A stretch of 64,000 nucleotides of DNA, taken from Progne subis subis. Its lineage: Eukaryota; Chordata; Aves; Passeriformes; Hirundinidae. This document shows positions 56,940 through 64,000 of this stretch, one piece after another. A program made the position numbers and the translations under genes. A model generated the notes under the pieces. The model was given only the letters and a program-made list of their open reading frames with translations, had not been told where the DNA came from and did no database searches. Within the stretch, counting starts at the first letter, position 1, and every line of letters starts with the position of its first letter. Location: positions 5,456,501 through 5,520,500 of the forward strand of contig JAKJHU010000026.1 in NCBI GenBank assembly GCA_022316685.1, in the 5' to 3' direction.

Positions 56940-57632
56940 TGTCCTGGGGTGACTTTCTGATGCTTGTATCCCCAATTGTCTGTTCTGTTTATGCTGTAAA
57001 CTCAGTCCTGTACCTTTAAGACTGAGTGTGAAACAGGGAGAAGTGCTGAGCTTGTTTTCGGAAAGAGCGCTGCCTCCTACACAGTCCTGCTCCTGGACTG
57101 TGTTGTCTGCAGCAAGGACAGATGGTGGGACAGAGATCTCCTGTGCTTTTAGCTAATTTTGGCTAGCTGTTTGTGTTTGTTTGTTTGTTTTGTTAATTTT
57201 GTTTTGGTTTTGTTAATTTTTGTTTGTTTTTGTTTTTGTTTTGTTTTTCCCTTTTCTTAGGACCGTTTATAACCTGCCCTGGACTGAAAAACCCAGAGAG
57301 ACACATGCATCTCCCACCTGCGCCTCCTGGGGCCCAGGACAGCATTTTCCAGCACTGGAGGAACTAGTAAGACACTGAGTGAGCTGAGCTACACCCATGG
57401 CAAGGATGTTCTGAATTTATCATCCCACTTAAGAGTAATGAGAGGTTTTATTGTTTCACTGTTATTCATTCTTTATGCTTGTGGGCACTTTGTTTGTTAA
57501 ATAAATAGTTTTTTCCACTTTTCTCCAAGGAAGTTCTTTCCCCGGACTGGCTGGAGGGGAGGCCATTTAGGTTTGCTTTGCAGAGGGACCCCATTCAGGG
57601 GTGCTCTCACAAATTTCCCCTAAACCAGGACA
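56940..57632 (+). mobile_element. LTR-G solo LTR (ERVL-like)
   Basis: 693 bp from TGTCCTGGGGTGAC to AAACCAGGACA. The first and last eight bases (TGTCCTGG / CCAGGACA) are perfect inverted repeats. Exact 5-bp duplications TCAAG lie at 56,935-56,939 and 57,633-57,637. AATAAA is at 57,500-57,505. An 80-bp TTTG/TTTTG stretch lies inside it (about 57,170-57,247). The 5-bp duplication and ends fit an ERVL-type LTR. Single copy here. Confidence 0.9.
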
Positions 57633-57895
57633 TCAAGTCAGCTGTGTACAGACATGATTTTGCCTGTGTGACCTTTGTTTCTCTATCCAGTGTATGCTAT
57701 AAGCCTCCATTGAAAGGCCTCCCCTGTCATCAGTCTTTCCTAAAAGTTAAGAAAGGAAAACTGACAGTGACAAGAACAGGACTTGAGATCAGTGGTACTT
57801 GTTTGTAATTTGATTCCATATTGTACAAGAGTCTCAAGCTCTCACTAATGTAATTACCACACAGTAGGATGGACCCAACATAATAAACAGTCTGG

Positions 57896-58016
57896 AAATA
57901 ACAACAAACAAAACAAAAAAACAACCCCACCAAAACAACAAAAAAACACACACAAAACAAACAAACAAACAAACAAAAACAAACACCCCCCCAAAACAAC
58001 AACAACAACAACAAAA
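57896..58016. repeat. A/C-rich (CAAA)n, (CAA)n
   Basis: Low-complexity A/C stretch with CAAA, CAA and C-run pieces. Confidence 0.85.
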
Positions 58017-58873
58017 CTGTCAATATGGATGATAAGAAAAGATTGAATGATAAATATGCAAACAATATAAGAGAAAGAACACAATATAATATTTCACTGT
58101 CTAATCTCCAGGCAGTGAATTTAACTGAGATGTAAAATGTTGAACAAACAATTTAATTTATATAAAAAGAGAATGAGTAACTGCATCATAGTTGTATCTA
58201 CTTTGTGTGTGGATATCTTCTGAAGGTACCTTTGTACCCTGCTTAAAAGGTTTTTAAAAGTCATGTGTGGGTTGGGATGGGATGACCATTTGGCTTGGCA
58301 TTTAGCATATTCCATTACTGTTGTGACAGATTGCTGTATCCTGCAGGTTGTCAGGGAAAAACTGTGATGTTAGGGTGTTTTCCTTCTTATATTAAAAATA
58401 ATGTTATTAAATCAATTCCCAGATGTTTTGCAAATTAATTCCATGCTTTCCTCTGTATCAGTTACTACATTCAATTCTCCTTTTTATGTCTCTTATGTTT
58501 CAGTGTATGTGCAGAGCATAACTGTGCTGTTTCAGGAGATGAGCTATATGGTTTATTCTTATTTAAAAATACTTTTACATAAATTTTTAATAAGAACAAA
58601 ATGTGGACAGATAAGCAAATTCTGGTCAAGATAATGAAAAAGAAATCCTTCAGGGCAGAAAAAAAAATAAAACCAACCACAGTTGCCTAATGAAATACAG
58701 AAGGCAAAATGAATGAAAAAGTACACCACAATACCTAAGGGTTGTAGTAGTCTGCTAAATCTGATTTCTTAAAATGAAATAAGGGTGGTGAGAAAGGCAA
58801 CCTAAACACATGGAGATAATGAAAGTTTTAGCTTCTCAAATAGGAACAGTATGCATTTAGCTCTTAGGAAAAA

Positions 58874-58881
<8 letters not shown>

Positions 58882-58904
<23 letters not shown>

Positions 58905-58905
58905 T
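58882..58905. repeat. (TA)12 microsatellite
   Basis: Twelve TA units following an A-run. Confidence 0.85.
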
Positions 58906-59404
58906 GCTTTAGTAGCAAATAAGATTCAACAATATCTTGTAAAAGTTTTCATCAGAAGGTTAGGTCAACTATAGCTTCTTTAGTGGCAACTGGCAGAAAA
59001 GTTTTCTTCAAAACACCCATAAAGAGCCAAGAACTCTATATACATAGTAAAAACTGATACTAAAAAATTACACCTAGGCTTGTCCTCCAGAAATTTTGAT
59101 GCCTAGCAATGGTGGCTTATATGGAAAAAAAACCACAATGTTGCCATATGTGAATGTAAATGGATACAATAACTGGGTCATCTCCATGATAGAATTGTAA
59201 CATTAGGGTGGAAGTCTTGCTGTGCAAGCATTCACCTTACATGAATATTTATACACCAATTCTCTATGGTCAATATCTATGAATTTAATAGTACTTTTAC
59301 TATTTAATGTGGAAAGAACTGGAGGATTCTGCTATGTAGTACCAATGTGCAGCACATAAACTTGGTGAATTCCCAACACAGACCTGTGTTCAGATTACAT
59401 CGAG

Positions 59405-59952
59405 TGCAAAGAGTTGTAGTGAATGGGGGTGACATCAAACTGGTGACCTGTCACTAGTGGGGTTCTGCAGGGCTTCAGCCTCATCCCTGTGCTCTTCAAC
59501 ATCCTCATAAATGACTTGGAGACAAGTCTGGAAGGGATACTAAGGAAGTTTGCAGATGATACAAAACTGGGAGGAGCTGCTGACTCTCTCCAAAAAAAGG
59601 GGGCCGTGCAGAGACCTCAACAAATCAGAGTGCTGGGCAATCACCAACCATGTGAAATTCAAGTGGGAGAAAGTGCTGGATTCTGCACTTGGGATGTGAC
59701 AACCCTGGATGTACAGACAGACTGGGAAAAGAAATGCTAAAAACAGCGCTGCAGAAAGGGACCTGGGGGTCCTGGTCAGATGGCAAGTTGAACATGAGTC
59801 AGCAGTGCTCTGGCAGCCAGGAGGGACAACCATGTCCTGGGAGGCATCAGGCACAGCATTGCAAGCCAGGAAAGGAAGGGGGTTGTTGCACTTTAGTCCT
59901 ACACTAGGGTGGCCTCACCTCGAGTCCTGAAAGCAGTTTTGGGTGCCACAAT
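59405..59952 (+). mobile_element. CR1 LINE internal fragment with RT remnant
   Basis: About 550 bp of CR1, plus orientation, from the reverse-transcriptase C-terminal part onward. A plus frame from 59,489 reads LFNILINDLETSLEGILRK and FADDTKLGG, which keeps the Ala-Asp-Asp catalytic box of LINE RT. It then decays at a frameshift near 59,600 and stops at 59,740. Downstream 'gggacctgggggtcctggt' and 'ggtggcctcacctcgagtcc' are typical CR1. It breaks off at 'ttttgggtgccaca' before the 3' end, so it is truncated on both sides. Confidence 0.9.
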
Positions 59953-62926
59953 ATAAAAGATACATCAATTAAACACCATTGTTAGTATGAATACTACATA
60001 AATGCATTTGCAAAATTATTTGCTCATCTTTTTCTCTTAAGTATCACAGTTAGAATTTTAAAAAAGCATCCATAAATCTAAAAATTTGAGAATGTCTGAA
60101 GACTTTTTTGAAAAATATTTAGGATTTTTTTTTTTTTTTAAATAATGAATCATAAGATTGTACATTATTTTTTTATCATCAGATCTAGTAATAATGTTAA
60201 GTAAAATTACATAATTTCTACTTTGAGGGATTCACTAATCTGTGTTTCCTGAAAGTACTTTGTTGCAGTCTAATTATTTCTTTCTAAGACTGTTTCCTTT
60301 TCTTTAACCAGGGAGATTTTTCTTCCCATACAGCTCAAAGGATTTAACCTGACTTAAAATTTCATGGCTCTTTAATTTCCCTTTACTGGTCAAATAGAAA
60401 ACATTTACTTCCTAAAACAATTGTGAATTAAGTGATTATAAGAATTTTCCCGTGGTTTTATGAGAAGATATCTTTGCTCATCTCTTCATTTTTTTTTTTT
60501 TCCTCAAACAAGATAAAATACATATAAATGTCAAATTAACAAGGCATTTAAACATCATTTTTGAACTTCAGTTGTCTTTTCGAACTGTCTGCTGGGCCAA
60601 AATAAGCTCCTACCATCTACTACAGATTAATCAGTTATGATATATAAACCAAGTAATTTCACTGGGATCTTCATGTCCTTTTTAGTTCAATGTACTAAAC
60701 TAATGCAAATGACATCCCTTCAGTATTAGTTCAATATGGCATGTTCTAAATAGACTTAGAACCAATGATTGAATAGGTTTAGCAAATAAAATCACTACTA
60801 AAAACCTAGGATAAATTGCACAGGCCTTCCTTCTGCCAGGCTTGCTCATTTTTTAAAACTAGAGAGAGGAAAAAGATGGGGTCTACTAATGAAACAAGAC
60901 TTCTTTTGTCAAAAGTTTCAAGGACATAATCAACGTCAACCCTTTTCCTGAAGACTCTAACTAAGAAAAACTTTGAATGAGATTATTTTAATAAAGCAAC
61001 AAAAAATATTGGACAGCCCTTTTCATTAGCTATGCCTTAATGCTCTACTAAAGGCCAATGTTTTAAAACCTTTTACTTTTTGTCACATCTTCAAATCATG
61101 AGGAGTACCCAACACCAAGGTTACATCTACCTCAGCAACTAACATGTGCAAATAAGTTCAAATTTATAAAGAAAAACAGCTGACACTGTGGACCAATATC
61201 CACACTGTATGGTGGGCAGGGTATGTATAAAACTGACCCTGGTGAGTCCCCATGGCCTGAATGTTCATTTGTAGACTCAGTGTACCAGGTGTGCTCCAGA
61301 TGCATATCTGTGGTTTATCATCATTGTAGATAAATACATCCCATGAATTCCAAGACCACTGAATTTTAAAATCGAAATCATATGAGAAGTGAATCAGGAG
61401 AGCAAGCCACAGCAAAAAATATTTCCAGATCCAAACCAGAATGCTAATGCAGATGCACTCAGAGTGGTGGAACGAGTGAAAGCACTATGTCTTTCAGACA
61501 AGAACAAGGTGAGTAGGAGTGTTTTCCAGCATTTTTTCTGCTGAGGGATGTCTCTACTTACTGGAAGGATCACCTTTAAAGGGAAACATTTATGTTCACC
61601 TTCTCACTGTCATAAAGCCAGAGTCAAAGATGCCTGTAAGTGAAATGATCCATATACCATTCCTCTCCAAAGTGGTGAGTTTTAATGAATTAAATGTAGC
61701 AGTTATTTTTGACATAGGGATATATCTGCTTCTTAGCAGGGTGTCTTCTCTGGCCACTCAAAGGCATCCCTATGCTTATCCTGTCCTAATGCATCAAAAG
61801 GCACCACAGATGTATTGCAACAAAGCCTTCCATTATGTATGATCACAGTTTAAATTTCACAAAGTAATACATTTTTTATGAAATTATTTCATCTACTTAT
61901 CCTAGCATTGTAGACCTTTTCTTCATCTCAGTTTTGATGACACTGTATTTCATCTAACACTTGAATAAAACTTATGCCAATATATACTTTCTCTCAGCCT
62001 TATAATAGTCTCAGCCTTGAGACTCTTATATGCCATTAAGCCTTATACTAAATATGATGTCTCAGCTTTATTTAGATCTGTCTCCCTGCAATTTCTTTAA
62101 TAGCTGTATTGCACTTTTGTTCCACCAAGGAACAAGAATTTTTATTGCCTTTCAAGCAAATGGATTAAAAATATTTTTATTAGCTTCTCTCATAGCTACA
62201 TTCACCTCATTAGTATTAAAAAAGTCAGTATCATCATTCGTGTGTATCTTTTTCAGTAGTCTGTGAACCTTCAAATTCAGTAAAAAAGTGAAAGTGTATA
62301 AAATTTTATTCTAGTGAACAAGTCGAATTTTTCTTCTCAAACTCTCTTTTGAATTACTTTTCTAATGGAGAGAAGGGGAAATCCAGCAGAAATGCTTACA
62401 AATATTTGATTAATGGCTCTGCCCATCAGTATGGCTTTCATGTATTGTGTCCTTGCATTTAAAAGAAGAATGAAGTATGACATAAGGCAGTGAAACAGCA
62501 TGTTGTTAAATTGCTGCTTATATTCAGAGTATTTTTATACCTCTGCTCCAAGTATAAGACATACAGCCCAAAGAATATCATAACATGCTCTGCTACTCAA
62601 AATCGCCTGCCAGAAAATTGCTGCAAAATTCTGGACCCTAGCCATGCCCTTTGGTGCACAATGTCAGCCCTGAAAAAACATGTACAGATGGATGGAAATA
62701 AGGGTACTATAAACCCTTTATCTATACAACCCAGATCATCAATAGTCACAGTCTGAATGTTAGCTCCTTATATTACTGTCAATTCAGTCAGTGCTAGCCC
62801 ATTATTTGAAACAATCCCATTAGAAATTGTGCAGTGATAGTAACAAAAGAAGGAAAGTAATAGAAAGAGTCTGGACACTTTTTCTTGATGCAGCTGGATT
62901 GAATAAAAAAGAATTTCCTATATGGT
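59953..62926. other. Unique AT-rich DNA, no gene seen
   Basis: 3 kb with no supported gene. T14 near 60,126 and T-run near 60,489. Frames of 78-107 codons on the plus strand (61,519-61,842; 62,030-62,266; 62,490-62,756) show no domain. Confidence 0.55.
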
Positions 62927-63593
62927 TGCTGTGTGTTATTTGTTTTCATATTGTATTTCATTTTTATATTGGGTTTTATGTTATAATGGTTTTTCTGTAC
63001 TCTCCTGTTCTCCTGGAAAATGTAAAATCCCGAGGTTTGCCCCTGCCCTCTTCTCTGCCCATCCTCCCACATTCCTCCCAGTCCCCTCCTGTGGGCCCTA
63101 TCTCTCATTCATCTGTTCCATTCAGGTTCTGGAGAGTTCGGGTAAGGACATTGAATGATAGGGCAAGGGCTGAGAAGACCCCTCCCTTTGTGTTTCCCAT
63201 TGGTTTCCTTGAATCTCCCTCCAACCGTGTTCCACTCCCACCTTATCCCTCACTAGGTGTTGGTTTGTCCCCTCCTTTAGCCCCTCCCCTGGATATAAGC
63301 CCAAGCCATACGGCTGGGCAGAAGACTTGATTCAGACAGTCAGACTGAGCAAAGGTCTGGGCAGGACCAGAGAACAAAGACTGAAAAAAGCCTTGGTTTC
63401 ACCCCCAGATCAAGCCCCAACTCCTTCCTTTGCCGCCAACAGGATCTTGCTCTCTCGTGCTAAGGGAGAGGTTCTCGGCCACCTCCCGGGTTTTTAGGAC
63501 CCAAAGCAGCTCTTTTATCTGCAGCTTGCCTTGAGCTAGCCTGGGCGAAAATGGAGCCGGGGAGCTCCGAGAGAGAGAGAGAGACAAGTGACA
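62927..63593 (+). mobile_element. LTR-B solo LTR, plus strand
   Basis: About 667 bp from TGCTGTGTGTTATTTG to GACAAGTGACA. It has a TATA-like 'ggatataagccc' near 63,289 and a (GA)n just before the 3' end. It is the best reference copy for the family in this window. I found no clear flanking duplication. A 167-codon plus frame covers its U3 but is GC/CT-rich without a motif. Confidence 0.85.
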
Positions 63594-63711
63594 TTATATT
63601 GGCTTCACAGCAGTTACATGAGTGTTAATTAAGACCGAATAATTTGGAGGAAAGGGCTAATATTGCTTCATGTGATCAGAAAGATTCCTTTCCAAAATCC
63701 AAATTTTGCTT

Positions 63712-64000
63712 TGTCACTGAGACACACAAAGCAGGTCACACGCAGACAACATATTTTTGCAAAGCAGAGGTCCTTCCGATCCCAGCTCCTGCTGAGAGAG
63801 TGGAGAGAGGAGGAAGAGAGCCCCTTTGTTTATTCTTTACTTTTTATACATTTATGGGTCTAGCAGAAGATTGGCTTTTTGGGGTTTCTACCCCTCAGCT
63901 TCAGTGGCCAGACCTACTGTCAGTTACAGTTGTTTTCAGGTTAGAAATATGCAAACAAAGGACAGAGAATGAAAAACAAAGGGTTTTGTTTATGTTACAT
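63712..64000 (-). mobile_element. ERVK LTR, cut by window end
   Basis: Minus-orientation LTR of the same family as the provirus, from its U5 end (TGTCACTGAGACAC on the plus strand) through TATAAAAA (near 63,848) into U3. It continues beyond 64,000. It retains the A-rich segment that the provirus 5' LTR lost. Whether it is a solo LTR or the 3' LTR of another provirus cannot be told here. It lies about 120 bp from the 3' end of the LTR-B at 62,927. Confidence 0.9.

Larger units (their letters stand above)
57638..59404. other. Unique AT-rich DNA
   Basis: Holds a 120-bp A/C-rich tract at 57,896-58,016 ((CAAA)n and (CAA)n units) and A-run plus (TA)12 at 58,869-58,905. No gene recognised; minus-strand frames of 76-111 codons come from the A/C tract. 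Confidence 0.5.

Noticed and set aside
1..64000. CRISPR arrays, operons, toxin-antitoxin or phage-type modules
   Set aside because: The tandem repeats are simple microsatellites without spacers, and the repeat content is vertebrate (avian).

Overview
This window looks like AT-rich, gene-poor DNA from a bird, most likely a songbird. I found no host exon, tRNA, rRNA or other RNA gene that I can defend. The evidence for a bird is the repeat content: chicken-repeat-1 (CR1) LINE 3' ends with the ATTCTATG-like tail, several avian ERVL-type solo LTRs, and an ERVK/betaretrovirus-like provirus. The passerine placement is an inference from the number of young LTR families.

The only sizeable coding content is one endogenous retrovirus, 11,330-18,279, read on the minus strand. 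It has two LTRs (405 and 384 bp) in a 6-bp target duplication CCTCCC, a primer-binding site, gag, pro (with a dUTPase domain), pol (RT, RNase H, integrase) and a polypurine tract. There is no env. Gag, pro and pol lie in successive -1 frames with near-canonical slippery heptamers at both junctions, which is the betaretroviral layout. The coding region is dead: gag and pol carry several frameshifts, and a key residue is replaced in each of protease, RT and RNase H. The two LTRs nevertheless differ at only about 5 sites plus one 21-bp indel.

The provirus is nested. A CR1 (minus strand, 11,093-11,329 continuing at 18,821-19,661) is split by a solo LTR of a second family ('LTR-B', 18,294-18,815) and, 8 bp away, by the provirus. 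Further LTRs: LTR-B at 28,374-29,019, 40,901-41,562 and 62,927-63,593; ERVK solo or partial LTRs at 40,512-40,899 and 63,712-64,000; a ~1.5-kb 'LTR-C' at 1-456 (cut by the window), 3,982-5,470 and 30,166-31,729; a 283-bp 'LTR-E' at 26,150-26,432 and 36,553-36,836; and single copies at 39,165-39,829, 56,045-56,440 and 56,940-57,632. Most have clear target-site duplications, which fix their ends to the base. LTR-B, -C, -E, -F and -G are working names for this window only.

The remaining sequence is unique AT-rich DNA with CR1 fragments, homopolymers and microsatellites. The largest are a 245-bp (GGGAAA)n/(GGAAA)n purine tract at 27,152 and a (CATCT)n array at 49,623. A 300-bp GC- and CpG-rich block at 19,662-19,963 is flanked by an 11-bp direct repeat and is unexplained. 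I saw no CRISPR array, operon or other bacterial-type system, and no new gene system. The observations most worth checking are the defective but young provirus, the proximity of ERVK insertions to LTR-B ends, the 10-bp duplication around one LTR-C, and the GC-rich block.
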